Positions 10,431 to 23,899 of a stretch of 64,000 nucleotides of DNA are shown here, in pieces. The notes under the pieces are model-generated. The model ran no database searches. It saw only the letters and a program-made list of their open reading frames with translations, and was not told the DNA's origin. Made by a program: the position numbers and the translations under genes. Origin of the DNA: Chromobotia macracanthus (taxonomy: Eukaryota > Chordata > Actinopteri > Cypriniformes > Botiidae); contig JAZGTH010000162.1 in the NCBI GenBank assembly GCA_036877525.1, forward strand, positions 124,001-188,000. Direction: 5' to 3'. Each line of letters starts with the position of its first letter. Positions within the stretch are counted from its first letter, which is position 1.

Positions 10431-11690
10431 AACAACAAACTGAAATGATACATGACTATATCATTACTGCTTCAATAAAAATGGAAAATTTAACTCTCAA
10501 AGCATGTAATAAGACCACTAATGAGTGTGATCTTAATGCAGGTTTATCAGTAATAAAGTGTCAGGACTTTGAGATAGCAAACAGGGAAAACATTGAAATG
10601 CATTACCTATGCACGGCACCGCATCCAGTGCACACAGTATTACTGATAAAAATGGGTTCTTTCCGAGTGCTATGCCACTTGTGTCCAGTGTAGACACAGT
10701 GTAAAGCTCGTCCTCGATTACATGACTATTGCTGTAAATAGATAAATTGAGTCTATCCGGTTCAAGCTCCAAATAAAAAAGTTGGTAAAGAAACACTTTC
10801 ACTTTAGCGTGCATTCACTGGCCAGCTGTTCTGTAATTATATACATACAGTTTACCTTTCAGCTGAGTAATGGAGCAGCAGCCAGTGTGACCCTCTTCAG
10901 TTTATCAACCTTAAACTATGATGGCAGGAATCCCAGAATTCATGTGGATGGGGTGCTGCTCCCTCATAATAAGCATGAATTGTGCTCTGATTATGACTGA
11001 CCTTAGATCAGACGTGTCATGATGAGGATTTGGCATTGTTTATTATGTATGTTGGTTGTTTTAAACAACATTAGACATTAGATTTAAAAAAACTCAGACT
11101 GATTTGAGACTTTATTTATTGAGGGCCAGTAAAATGTTCTCACAAGTTGGTTGTTATAAAATTTCACTTTGCTGGTGAGGACATTTAGCCCTCAAAATAC
11201 AGATAAACCTGTACACACTGTACACACACATGCACAAGTTTGTACAGCTATCTTTGTGGGGACCTTCCATAGAGGCGTTAAATGTTTACACAAGCTAGTA
11301 TAAATACTCCATCACTCTTTATTTGCTCTCTAAATTTTTTTTCTTGCTTCTGGCCCACCAGGAGCAGTACCTGTGGCAGCTGGCACTAGTCTCTCATTCC
11401 ATGGCACTGCACAGACATGAAGAACAATAACAATGAAAAGAAATTAAAAGCATAAAACATTTGTGGTTTGCCAGGAGAGAAGACTTGAATAACAGCCTAT
11501 TAATGGGGTTGGCATGTTTGTGTGCGGCCAGGCTGGGAACAGGATGTTTGGGCCTCCAGGTGTGTGTGGGTCTCTGTTGGGACTTGTGGGATTGGTGCAG
11601 AGGTGGCAGTCTGACGACTGTAATGATACACTACTGCGTGTAAGAACACGAAAGTACAGTGTACCATTGACATGTGTCAACCTGGTCCTT

Positions 11691-11691
<1 letters not shown>
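10431..11691. other. Unassigned stretch
   Basis: No gene recognised. At about 11228-11300 there is a decayed piece of the cyprinid 'GTGGGGACCTTCCATAGA' interspersed repeat, which recurs at 14505, 26305 and 46505. Nothing else stands out. Confidence 0.45.

Positions 11692-11740
<49 letters not shown>
11692..11740 (+). repeat. (CA)n microsatellite
   Basis: About 24 uninterrupted CA dinucleotides. Perfect purity suggests a polymorphic locus. Confidence 0.95.
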
Positions 11741-11743
<3 letters not shown>

Positions 11744-14504
11744 CAATAAATTAAGAATCTCCCTGTAACACAGCCAGTTACAGAAAAAAAATTATGGGAA
11801 TTATTTACATTTACTTGCACCAATTTTTTTGACTAAAGAGTAGTTAGTTAAAATTGTGTTTGTTTGTTCACCCTTATGTTGTTCCAAACCTGTTCAGTAC
11901 AATAAAAGCATTTATTTACCAGGGGTTGTCAGAGATCTAGAAAGGAAAGCACCATAAAGTTAGTCTTAAAGCAGTCAGTACAACTTGTGAGCCATATTCC
12001 AAGTATTGTCACAATTGTTGTGTGGGAGGAACAAACTAAGTTAAGCTGTTTTGCTGAAACAGTTGTGTCTGGTCTGCTGATTTATTTGACAGATTTGCCA
12101 GTGTTCTAAGATCGCTGATGTTTTGTGTTACAACTTAAGAAAACATTAAACATGGCCAAATGGGTACTGAGGTGGCAGGTTTAGATGCAGTTAAGAGTGA
12201 AAACTATTTGAAAGCTTTTATATCTAGACTTTTGAATATGGTTTGAAACGACATGGTGACATGAAATTAACATTTTCTGATAAACTATTGCTATGAATGC
12301 AATAAATAGCAAGCACTTGTAGCTGTAATTATTTTCTTTGTCTGTAGCTCATTATGACCAAACAATATGAAATAAACACACGCTACTCTGAACATAGTTC
12401 TGCTGCCCATAGGGCATTAAGAAATGGCACAATGAGTTTGATTGTTTGGCCTGTCAGTCTCAGGGAAGGAAAACTAGGCTTGTGGTGAACTGATGCACAC
12501 AATAAAGGTGGAAGACAGGGTTCTAGATCCCATTGTGGATTCGCCACACTGGTCTCCTAAACACTCATTTCCCTGTTCTATCAGCGTGCCTTTGCCACAT
12601 TTGGGTGTCTCTCACACATTGTCCATTGTTACTCCTGAACCGCAGTCCATGCAGATATCTGAACACGCTTCTGCTCTGTCTTGGGCTGGTTTCACACCTG
12701 TGTGTCTGCAGTACTAAAAGTGAATGAGCCATGACTGAATGAGCAGATTGTTACTGCAATTGTTTTAACCCTTGGTATGTAATGTTTGATCAGTAACTGA
12801 TTAACTGTCATAATAATAGAGTGATTGCACACCAGACAGTCATGCTATTGTGACGGGCTAAATGTGATACTCTGTCCGTTTTCTGGTACTGAAGCATCTG
12901 GAAGCTTCATTCATTACATTACTGCACAAATCTCATTCAACACAGACATGCCTGCTGATAAACTGCACGTTTGGAGTTGTGTAACATATTGGGAAATTGT
13001 GGGAAAGTTTGAGAACATGATACCCTTGGTTTTTATGAACTATGCTAAAGTCAAATTTGTTCTATATATCAGATTTATAGTTAAATAGACACAATTGCAG
13101 CAGTAATGCATTTCCTGAGTTCTGCATTTTGACACCGCCAGTTATGCTAGTACGCATGACTACATGCAATTTAAACAATGCATGGAAGTTCAACACAGTT
13201 GTTTTTGTTTATTAGCTGTCCTGACATTGTGATTAAACAATACGTTGCATCGTGCATGTCATGTGATGCTCTGCACAGCATCTCTTGAGTGTTGTCTGAC
13301 TGCAATGGTCCAGTCATGAAAGTGCAGTGGCACCTAGGAACGGAAGGTGCGGTCGGGTATGTCTGTTCCAGATGCAGCCTTTGGTTCCTTCTAGCCAACA
13401 ATGGGTTGTGATTGTGGTGCACAGGGCCTCCTCTTTCTCAACCACCATCCACAGCTGTCTCCACACCCCCACCAACTTTTCTGTACATAAGTGACAACTG
13501 CAGGAGACTAACTGCTCTGACTCTGTGTGAGATAACTAGCCATAAACACCAAGAGTTCATCATAATACAGTTGCTGGATCATAGAAAGACACACACTGAG
13601 TTACTGCAGAAGTACATGATTATATAGTGGTATAGTAAGTAATTTTAAACCTACAAATAATAGCTGTTCATACAGTTGTTCTCTAAACAAGAGCAAAATA
13701 TAACCATAGCTGTACTTTCTGTATGTATTGTGAGTTAAGGTTTTTGCTCAAGTACAATTAAGCAGAAAAGTGAAGCTTACATTTTTTCAAACCTTTGTTA
13801 AATTTGTTATACTGAATATCCATACACTCTAAAAATGCTGCATTGTTTTAATATTCAATAGGTTAATTTAACCCGTGGAGAACAGTTTGTTGATGACAAA
13901 ATCTTAACTTCAAACAACATCAAACAATTACATGGTGAAAAAATGTTAATACTATATACATCTATCACATTTCATTACAACAGCTGAGCTGTTATTAACG
14001 TCCGAGCTCAGTCCAACTTGCGTCAGTCCATAAAAGTGACAACATGGTCAAACTGTATTATAGTCATTATAGGCCAATCTAGCAGATTGTGGTGCTGTTA
14101 CGAGAAATGAGTGCTACTCTACTGAGACTAACTAAATTTAAAAAGTCAATTTTATACTTTATTTTAGGCTTAACATTGAGATGTGTTTGGAGATGTGGAG
14201 GGGTTCAGAAGTGAATCTTTCATAGTTGTGGACCACAGGCTGAGAACACACGACTGCCGGATGTGACTAGAATTGTGCTTTTCATGCTTTTGTGATGTTG
14301 CAAAGCAGCTTTACAGAAAATGTATGTTTTATTTATATAGCACCCTTCAGAGACAGAGACCCTTCAGAGGGACACTTTATATGACATCAGTAAATAGCTA
14401 CTAATAACCATTTTATTATCTGGAAGGTCAGTATGGCAGCAGATAAAAGGAAACAGCAAGGATAATTCTGTATGATTTCTAAACTTGTTTCCTAAATGAC
14501 CTAA
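11741..14504. other. Unassigned stretch with two repeat scraps
   Basis: Contains a short MITE scrap (11862-11897, with TTCACCCTTATGTTGTTCC). At 14283-14345 it has a scrap of the fish repeat with GCAAAGCAGCTTTACAG and TTTATTTATATAGC. Open frames of 60-90 codons show no recognisable domain. No gene is called. Confidence 0.45.
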
Positions 14505-14600
14505 AATATGTCCCCACAGGGTCTAAATTTACTGGTATTACTGTACTTGTGGGGACATTTGATCCCCAAAACGTAGGGAATACCAGGACCACACACACAC
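14505..14600 (+). repeat. GGGGAC-type cyprinid interspersed repeat, fragment
   Basis: Has ATGTCCCCACAGGGTCTAAA, then TTTACTGGTATTACTGTACT and GTGGGGACATTTGATCC, ending with a short CACACACAC tail. The same order of words occurs at 46680-46795, which supports one repeat family. Confidence 0.65.
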
Positions 14601-17600
14601 AAAAATCACAAACTTACTCCACACAAGTACGCAAAGCAGAAGCAGGTAATAATATGGCTATGAAACTTCACAGTGCTGTGTAGGGCCACTTTTTAAAAAG
14701 AAACATTTATGAATGTGTTATTGTTTATCTGCATAATACTGACAAACAGTGAGTCATGATGTCACAGCATCAAAGTGTATGTGCCTGCATTTTCAAAACT
14801 AAAATGTGACTACACTTTGACTATTTTTTTGGTAGTTTAATGTGAAAAATACCTGTCATCAAATGGATTTTAGAAACGGCAAAAACAAAATGCCTATTAC
14901 TTGGTGAGTAATTTTGTTTTTTATTAACCAAAGTAATTTGTTTTTTACTTGTACTGTGTTTGGTGCTAATTTATCCCTATAAATTCGTACCTCACTTGGA
15001 ATCATATAAGCCTCATCATATGTCAGCATTACAGCTGAAAACAACCTCTCCGTTAATTAACAACAAAAAAAACAATCAGTTGGGCACTAGTTTGGATAGT
15101 GGTTATACTCACCTCAGAAATTTTACAGAGAGAGATTACCAATACTGCATTCTTAGATGAGGTAGACACTAATGGCAGACGCCTGCACTGTGCCAGGCCG
15201 CAACTGCACATTTGCTGAAGGGTGAGTATGATCAGTGTTGGCACCCCCATACCCAAATGTAAGAACAACAGTAAAAGTAACAAAAGGATTTAATTCTATA
15301 AATTTTAGAATACACTTTTGTCTACACAAATAATAATAATAATAAATAATAAAAATAATGATGCAATATTACCAGATACTAATACACACCCCATTTTTTA
15401 CTCTACAGTTAAAAAAAAAAGTGAACTCTTTGGAATAGTGTTTCTGCATTAATTGGTCATAAAATATCATCTGACCACAACTATAGACAAACACAGTATG
15501 CCTAAAATAACACACAATTACAATCTTTCATGTCTTTATTAAACACATTCAATTAAACATTCATAGTGCTGTGGGAAATGTAAAAAGGTAACATCACTGG
15601 CTCTTGATGGGTTATGTTGCCTTCTTGAGCATCAGTCAGTGTTTGCACCTTTCGTAATAGTTGTCCATAAACTGTCCTCAGTATAAGAAGAGGAATCTCA
15701 AAATCAAAAATGAAGATGCTGATAAAGCAAAGAATGTGTGGAACCTGGAGTTTTTTTCTGAAAGGTAGTGGGTGGTCAAACTGCCCAGGACAAATAAGGA
15801 CTATCACACAACTTTCACAAAACTATAAAAGTTGTGGATCATCCAGGTAACAACAACAAAGTAGCCACAGAGCCAGCTTTATTATATTTACACTGTAAAT
15901 GTTTAATGGCATATGCTCAATGAAAACATGGAAGATTATAAATGTCTGTGTGTTGTTATAGCTTAAGCAGATTGTGACTATACTTGTGACTTTAATGAAG
16001 ATCAGATAATATTTTGACATTACAGAAAACAAAATATTGCAAGACAAATACCTACGTTTGCAATACACTAATCTACAGTAATTCATAATATCCTGGGTGG
16101 CCAGTTGTACCTGTTCTCTCTCTCTCTCTCTACTCATTTCCTTTGTGCTCTTCATCTTCATGAGTAAATTGACCAAATAAATATACAGAACATATATACC
16201 TTAAATATGCAATACTGTAATATTAAATTATATTATTAATTATAAAGTGCTTAGGATTATTAAACTACTAAAAACTAAAAGATTTTAAATCAGATCTTTA
16301 AGACATCTTTATCAACAGCCATTTATTCATTCTGGTCATGTGACTATGTCAGAGGGAACAGTGGTTGATATGATAACTTGACATGATAAAATACATTTTG
16401 TAACTTGTTTACAATGCTAAAAAATAAGTTTCCTTACATTATTATTTTTAACAAATAAGATTGATTATTTATAAGACTTTCAAAGAAAGATTTTAGCAAA
16501 ATGATGCCCCCTACACGCCCCTACGCACAGCATATACTGCGTACCCAATTTTTACACTACCTGCTGTGTTAACATCACACAGGGTTTTGTGGAATTACTT
16601 TATAAACTGGTCGTAGCAGCTTGTATTTTATAATCCTTAATTTTGCTCTGTGTGCGGAGGGTAGTGTTTTTCCAGAGCCAGGCAGAACATGAAGGAGCTT
16701 GTTGATATTTGACACCTAACTTTAGCTGATGTTGTAATATTTTTGGGATCAGTAAAGTGTGGGAGTGTACTTCAGTTCAACCTGCTCCAGAGGTTTAGAG
16801 TTTTTCTCTACAGTTTAGGCCTATTAAACACAATCTCTTACTGTATTTCATACGCCCACTTTTTACAAAAGCGCTGTTAACTGTTTAGACTGTTCATGTT
16901 AGTAAAAGCTGCATTTTGTCAATAATGTCATGAGTTGTTAAGAACTGATGTGGTAGTATTACTTAATGCATTTAATTGGATGATCATATTCAGTTGTATT
17001 TAGACACATGAAAGAAGCGTTATTAAACATCCCAGTGTGTGTTATTGCAATAAGTTATTAATTTGAAAGTATTCAGACCATTGAAATATTGTATTAATCT
17101 ATATTTTCAAAACCTTGAAATCTATCTAAAAAAAATCAGGAATTTATTAAATTATGTAAAGAAAGCTTAAATTTAATTAAATGTTGCACCACTGAAGGCA
17201 CTGCAGGATCTAGAATTAGTCTGGGGCTAATTCAAAACCACTTGTGCTATTAGAGCTTTCACAACATCAGATTTTCACTACACGATTGTCATGGCCAGAA
17301 GAATTCACAATAATATTATCACGATATCTGTTTTTAAAAATGACTAAATAAGTAATGCTATCATATCCATTTGAAGTAGTTAGAAGTAAAAAAAATAAAC
17401 TACTAAACTTTCACTACATCAACCCAATTAACTCAAAGGCCAAAATTAACTCAAACTCAACACTTGTCAAAATAGTGTCTGAAAATTCAGTGACTGCCCC
17501 TCATTTCACAGATTCAGTCTCTGTAAGTGAATGACTTCTGAGGAGGACTGGCACTAAGTCATCATTGCTAGAAATTGTGAACTGTAAATTGAGTCACTGC

Positions 17601-18063
17601 GTATGCATGTGTGTTTCTGTAGAAATGTTGTCAGTTGTTGATCAAAGTTAACTGTGAACTGTAACTCTTCTGTTTGGCTGTTCACTCATTGCCATGACAG
17701 TTGTATAGGGATTCTTTTCCTATTAATACTCATCTCAACCCATCACAGCCTTCATCCAATTCTGTTAGCCCAATGCCACAGCATCAGACACATGCTGTTA
17801 AACACAATAGCATTGGATGTCTGTCAATGCAGATGATGTATTGAAAAAGTACTTCCAAGAGCTTTGCTGACGTTTATTGGCTTTGAGCTGCTATATTTAG
17901 ATTTTTGTATGTTTCTGTCAATGTTTTGAATCTTTGTATCCTGATCCCTCCTAAAGTCTCAGAAACTCAACACAACACAAATCCCATGTCGCCTACCCTG
18001 TGTGTGTGTGTTAATATTTATAGTATATATGGGGTAGGTTATATGTCAATATAGATTTCATCT
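14601..18063. other. Unassigned AT-rich stretch
   Basis: No gene recognised. Minor features: a (CT)8-type tract at about 16113-16132, an AAT-rich patch near 15330-15360, and at 17265-17340 a piece resembling the fish repeat with CACGATTGTCATGGCCA and TATTATCACGATATC. The remainder shows no structure I can support. Confidence 0.45.
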
Positions 18064-18111
18064 ATGGACATTGGATATGTAACACTACATTTGCGCATGG
18101 GCTGCGTGCGC

Positions 18112-18339
18112 TCATGCGATTCGGCGGAGGGTGCGAGGCATGATGGCGGAGCTCATCTCCCGCTGCTGCTCCACAACATCATGCTGCGAACCCCACGAGT
18201 GCAGCCTCCGCTCCGCCTCTGCAGAAGAGACCGACCCGAGCGGAGAGGTGCAGCGGGAGGTGCAGCTAGTGTGCTCCGCTCCCAGACAAACCACACACGT
18301 CGTGTCACCCGCCCTGATACCAAGTGGGCAGAGTGGCAC
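18112..18339 (-). pseudogene. DIRS gag-like ORF1, N-terminal fragment (A)
   Basis: A 75-codon open frame on the minus strand. It carries CVVCLGAEH, the conserved N-terminal motif of fish DIRS ORF1 proteins, followed by the SAEAERRLHSWGSQ block that occurs later in the same family. The cysteine/histidine cluster expected between those two motifs is reduced, so part of the coding sequence has been deleted. Gag-like ORF1 is thought to package the element RNA. The frame ends near the fragment edge, so no functional product is expected. The plus-strand frame over the same bases is a shadow. Confidence 0.75.
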
Positions 18340-18395
18340 ACACTGCTAAACTTATTTTCTCTTCTGCTTTCTGTATACTAGCTGCTTCCTAACGC

Positions 18396-18527
<132 letters not shown>

Positions 18528-18635
18528 ACGTGCAGATAAACGGGCTTTCTTAAGACAAGAAAGCTGATGACGTATTTTGCAGGCGCCTTTTAAAGGCATT
18601 GTGGCGCGCAATGCTACGTCACATGACCTTGCCCT

Positions 18636-18656
18636 GCCTATAAATAGGCCTGATTT
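18636..18656 (-). promoter_or_regulatory. TATA-like box in the DIRS leader
   Basis: The plus strand reads GCCTATAAATAGGCC, a near palindrome giving TATTTATAGG on the minus strand. It lies upstream of the gag fragment within the element's 5' region. It is inferred to be part of the element's own promoter; position and sequence are the only evidence. Confidence 0.4.
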
Positions 18657-18953
18657 TACAGGCGTTCACACTCGGGCGCGGCTGAAGCGCATTAACTATA
18701 GCGGCGAGTTCCCTCGAAAGGGAACGCATTTATCTTTTAAACATGAGACACGTTTTGTAAATGTGTATGCACACAACGCACTTGGACAAACATACTGAGT
18801 GTTCCTCATGACTGTAATCCTCCTGCATTTGTGGTCAGTTATGTTTGGGCCAGGAGAGCAGTTTACACCTAAACTTCCTGTAATAAAGCACATCCACAGT
18901 GTGATACATCATGAGTGTGGCACCTCTTTCCTCATGCATGCTTCATTATAGAT

Positions 18954-19939
18954 TAGAGGTGTAACAATATTCAAAACCGAACTGAAAAACCACAATACAC
19001 CACCCACAGTATAAGTGTGGTACTCTCATGAACGCCTGGCCTCCAGCTACCAGGCCCAACACTGGCCCATTGTTGAGGCTGACCTCAATTTACCTTATGT
19101 CACAAAACTATTCACAATTTTCATTGACATTTGATTAAACAGTAATTGGTACACTTTTTACAACTAACAAGAGCTGTATTTTTGTTAAATATTATACACC
19201 AAGGCCTGAAATTCAGGGGGAAATTGCAGGTGTTGCACACTTTTTTTTCTTTCTCACACTAATTTCACAATAATAATCCAAGAAATTCATTCCAACATTT
19301 ATGAATTTGTGAATTAAACTACACAGATCAACAAATCAAATAAATACCTTTTCTTTCCATGTATAATTTCATAATCAGCATGCGTGAACCAGCGCTCTCT
19401 CTCTTTTTCAATGTACATGTGCAGGGATCTGTATGTAAAGTGCATTGTTTCTTATTTTTCAACGTAGATTGCTACATAAAGCTGCTGATAGTTGTAAAGT
19501 TTTCTGCACTTAAAGCAAGTTGAGACAAAACGATCATTCGCATTTAAAATTGATGAAGCATGCAGCCCTGAGGCAATGACCACTTGCTCATAATACAGCA
19601 ACACCTTTCATAAGACTTAAATCAGACTCCATGATTACCACCTTATATGCATTTAGCATAAAAATATTATGGCACATTGTTGCATGTATATACAAAAAAC
19701 TGTGCTGGGAAACCAGTATGGTATAATAATTTATTGTATGGTTTCTGGCTGGTTTAGTGAAGTGTTTATAAGGCACTGTTCTTTGTTAAACTGCTTTGAA
19801 ATATGTATTGGAAAAAACACTATACCAAAACACTGAATTGAGTAAAGTAGCTCCTCCAAAAATTCCAATGATAGTTTTAAATGACTTCAAAACTGTGATA
19901 CGAACCGGACCGTTGCAATGGTATATCGTTTCACCTCTA
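18954..19939. mobile_element. hAT-like non-autonomous DNA transposon, 986 bp
   Basis: The ends are inverted: TAGAGGTGTAAC at 18954-18965 and, read in reverse from 19939, TAGAGGTGAAAC. Internal to each end are ACCGAAC/CGAACCGG words typical of the fish 'GAGGTGTAAC' repeat. The flanks give an 8-bp duplication, TTATAGAT (18946-18953) against TTATAAAT (19940-19947), 7 of 8 identical; 8 bp is the hAT target length. No transposase can be read inside. Confidence 0.75.
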
Positions 19940-19947
19940 TTATAAAT

Positions 19948-21368
19948 GAGGTCCAACCTCAACACAATCTCTATCTGACCTTTTTCTGTGATTACAACGA
20001 GCGAGCCCCTCATTAATGGGCTCCTATGATTTCTCAAGCAGTGTTTCTATTGGCTGTTGTTTACGTGCAGCTGTAGATTAAAGCTAGAAGTGTTCCCAGT
20101 TTCAGGCATGCAATTAAAGATGATGATAGTGATGAAGAAGCACATTGTTGTTGTGTGACTCTCTCTGTTCCTTTAATCTCTGCTATACAAATACAGCAGA
20201 TGCTGTTGCCTCTTCCACTCAACAATAAATAAAAGATAAGACAGTTCCATTGGACTGTTTGAAATAATAACATTCAATCTGGAGAGAAGTGCAACAGCAA
20301 ATGCACAGCAGAAGAATAGAAAGCAGGAGATGAAAGGAGGTATGGATGGAACTTAAGATAAAAACATGCTTGCCAAACAAATGCACTTCCTGAGAAGGCC
20401 ATGGCTCTCACCTTGATTCCTGACCTGCAGAGGACAGGCTAGAAAATTCAATTTGTTCTTTTCTGCAGCTGTATCATAGGAGCGACTGTGACTTTCTTTC
20501 TTTTTCTGTCGCAGAGTACAACTGAGTTTGCTGAGCAGGTGGTTGAAGGCCTGCTATAATAGCATCAACATTTTCCTTTCAATTTTTTATCCTCTACAAA
20601 GGTTCACAGGGGTTTTGGTGATGGTGATGTGGGGCTTTCGTGGAGCTGGGGATTAAGACACAGAGATATGAGGGGGATGTACAGACAGTAGACTTGCATA
20701 AAAACAAGTTCTACATGGCTGATGGCTCCTCTCCACATGTAACCTTTTGTCTACACCCAGATGACTGTGGGACAGTGTTGTGTTTAAAGCTCAGCTGGTC
20801 ATGTATTGTCTCTTCTCAGAGATGGTGGAAAGAGGAAAAAAAGTGTCAGACAGGTTTCAGACACCCTAGGAAAACTTAAGGAAAAAGAAAGCCTGGATTA
20901 GCTTTAGATGAAACTTGGCTTGCTCGCTCATATCCAAACCCCTTCAGCTGATTGAGACATCACATAAGCCTGTATAGGCATTTTGGTCAACATGGGAACA
21001 CCCAGTGTGCAGAGTTTCAGAAGAATGATGCTGCTATGCTCTTCCTACAGAGGTCTCCTTTTGATCTGTTTTGCCCTTTTGTGTATTTGATAATTGGGAT
21101 ACTTCATCACTGGACCAGCTGACACACTGGCAGCATTCCTTTGATAAACTTCATGGGGATGAGGCAAGTCTAGAAAAAACACAAAGAATTAAGAAATAGT
21201 TGTGTTTTATTTATCTGTACTGATGTTATTTTAGCACTTAATTCATTAAATAAAATATGTGATTCAAGTAATAATGCAAGCATGGCCACAAAATTAGCCC
21301 TGCATGTAACTTGAATCACACAGTTTCTCAGCATTTACCATTTAAATTTCAGGCACATGAATTAGCGC
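19948..21368. other. Unassigned stretch
   Basis: No recognised repeat or gene. At 20490-20514 a strong pyrimidine tract ends in CAG and is followed by 14 codons and a stop; I judged this insufficient for an exon. Confidence 0.45.
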
Positions 21369-21441
21369 TTACAAATCAGAAAGTTCACACAACTACACAG
21401 CACATCTGGATATTTGTTATAGTTATAGTATTTCTTTCCAA
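21369..21441 (+). repeat. 73-bp direct repeat, copy 1
   Basis: Shares CTTACAAATCAGA, then ACTACACAG and CTGGATATTTGTTATAGTTA with 23826-23899 in the same orientation. The family is not recognised. It lies inside a 152-codon open frame that lacks an ATG and is probably spurious. Confidence 0.7.
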
Positions 21442-23825
21442 CAGTTTTTTTTTTCAACAATTTGCCTTTATTTTTGTACTTTCAGTGCTTATTAATTATA
21501 TCTGCTTAATGGTTTTACTGTCTGTTCTCAAGACATTCTCAGATGAAAAGTCTAAGACAAAGCCTTTCAGTGTTTTAGTACGTATTAAGTTAAGTATTTT
21601 AGAACTCTGTGCTTTAGGTGTGTATAGTTTGTTTGCAGTTTATGTGTCTGACTCCATTCACAGTGATAAACAAGGCAAGTTGGAAGCAGATCCTGACATT
21701 GTTTCTGGTTGGCCTGGAGGTTTTTTCTGCAGCCTAGACTGGATCTTTGAATCACTTGTTTATGGGTGATGTTGTTCAGTCAAATAAAGACCCTGCTGGA
21801 AATTCAGCTAGACCTTTATATTTACTGGTACTTGGTGGCCATTCATAGTGAAATGAGCCATGTTTTCTGAAATGACGGTTGAGGTGTAAAGACAGGAGTT
21901 CATATCTTAAGCTTTGCTTACAAAACTGATGAAGATGAAGTGCTTTTGACACTTGGCCAGCCTCTTGGCTCACAGTTCAGTGGTTGGAAGTGTGTTGGGT
22001 CATAGTCAGTTGGGTCAGTGTTGACTCAAGTTTTATGTAAGTGCTTCTTGAACGGAAAATAGCAGAAGCCCTTCAGGAGGCATTTAATCAAAGCCATTTC
22101 TCTCCTCTCCAAGCACATGGAAAAATATGACGTCACGTGCAGTGGACAAAGAGAAACAGAAGGGCAAAGAAATGAAAATGAATGTGACCAGAGGTGGTGA
22201 AATGGATGTGACCAGTGGTGGTGAGCATCAAGGGACCTGTTTGACCTTTGAAAACATGAGGTAACGATAAGAGTTGCCTCCTCTTTGACCTTTAAGTCCA
22301 AAACGTCAATTAAAACATCTTGATCAAAGAGAGAGAGGCATGACGTTACTTCCTTTATAAATGACTGTGCCTCTTAATTTGTCCACTACTTTTTAAATAA
22401 AATTGTAATTTAATTAAATTAAATTGTATTTAATTTAACAGTCAAGTGTCTACACAGGTATGACATTAGTTTTGGCTGCTTGGAAACCTTGTCTGTCATT
22501 TGCAAATTATGGCATTTGCAAATTATTTTACTTGTGAAAGGTTGCTACTTGGTGATTACTTTCATGTAAAATGTGAATATTTTAATGAGGAAAAATGTAG
22601 GCTGACTTAATTTTGTCCTTCGAATGAATTGTGAAAAGTGGAGGGGTTGCAAATAAAAGTGTTTGATGTCAGCATAAAGTAAAAGTCTTTTTAGGGGTGG
22701 GGCAAGTTATTTTATTTTGATATAGTACATCTGAGGAAAGACTGTGAACAGTATTTTTTCTTTGAAATAATGTGCACTGATAAAATATGCATCTGAAACG
22801 ACATGTTTGCTCCTCAGACAACATGTTGGCATTATTGGCTGTATTTTCGTTTAAGATAAATCACCTTGCACAAAGTTCTTTTATCATTAAATCTCTCTGT
22901 AGACACTAAAAAGGTCTCACAGGGCTCTGGGGGAATTTAATTGGTTTATTGAATATGCTCTGTGATGCATGCTCTGTTTGAAAACCCCATTCTGTGAACC
23001 TTTACTACCACTTTAATTATATGCTGCCATATGACAGACACTCAAACATTTTGCCTTCTTTGTTAACAGAAACTCAATCAGTCCTGAGGAACTCTTAACC
23101 ATCTGCTATCTGAGTGGCAAAATCAGTTTACCTGCTGTGTTGTGTATGTGAAGAAAGCTAGGGAAGGTAGATGGGAAGGTTCTTCAGAGAAAAAATGCAT
23201 GGGGAAAATGCAAATAAAATATTTGTCTCTTTAACCAACCTTTTTACAACCCCCCTCCCCCTTCTTATTTCCCAGCATTTCTCTCTCAACAACCCTTCCA
23301 TCATTTACCCCTTATTCTATTCTTGTTTTCCATAATTCTCTCTTTAAATATGCTCCCTTCTTTTGTGTCAGAGATGTCAGGTGGGTTCTGAAAGCCCAAA
23401 TCTGAGGCATTTCAACACTGTTTCATATCCCCTTACCTGCCGACTGTTTGTATAAACTCAGTGGGGTGTCCCTCTAGACCCTGAACATTGCCACCATCTG
23501 CCTGGAGAGCTCGGATCATCAGTGGTCCACTGGACCTGAAACCATTCTTTTCACACCTTGAGGCCGGAAAGAGCAGCCAAACTTGTTCTGCTTTAAAGCA
23601 GTATGGGAGCCATGTGCTCACATTTTGTGGGATTGAGGCCCACAGTTTCTGTTCACAGTAAAACAACATGACATGGCTTTTGTGTCCAGCAAGTTCCTGG
23701 TAAATGCATTGTGTAACCTCAGCACAGCTTACCAGAACAACTGCAGATAATAGAAATTTGTCATGTTTGCTCAGTCACACTTGTTTGCCTTATCTTTTAT
23801 GGATCACAAACGTATCAATTTGGTG
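21442..23825. other. Unassigned stretch
   Basis: No gene recognised. An AT-rich patch of ATTTAATT words lies at 22385-22440, and a C/T-rich patch at 23240-23300. No other structure supported. Confidence 0.45.
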
Positions 23826-23899
23826 CTTACAAATCAGAGTGCACACGACTACACAGTGACTATCTGGATATTTGTTATAGTTATAGCATTTCTTTTCCT
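23826..23899 (+). repeat. 73-bp direct repeat, copy 2
   Basis: Direct partner of 21369-21441 with roughly ten differences and small indels. Similarity drops sharply after TTTCTTT on the right and fades within 20 bp on the left. Confidence 0.7.

Noticed and set aside
10265..10453. Polyproline open frame
   Set aside because: Produced by the G-rich repeat on the opposite strand.
18064..18381. 105-codon plus-strand open frame
   Set aside because: It is the antisense shadow of the DIRS A gag fragment.
20515..20559. Possible terminal exon (strong pyrimidine tract, CAG, 14 codons, stop)
   Set aside because: Too short to judge, with no partner exon and no recognised C-terminus.
21311..21769. 152-codon hydrophobic open frame
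   Set aside because: It has no ATG (the first codon is TTG), is AT-rich, includes a 73-bp interspersed repeat and shows no domain; the hydrophobicity follows from T-rich codons.
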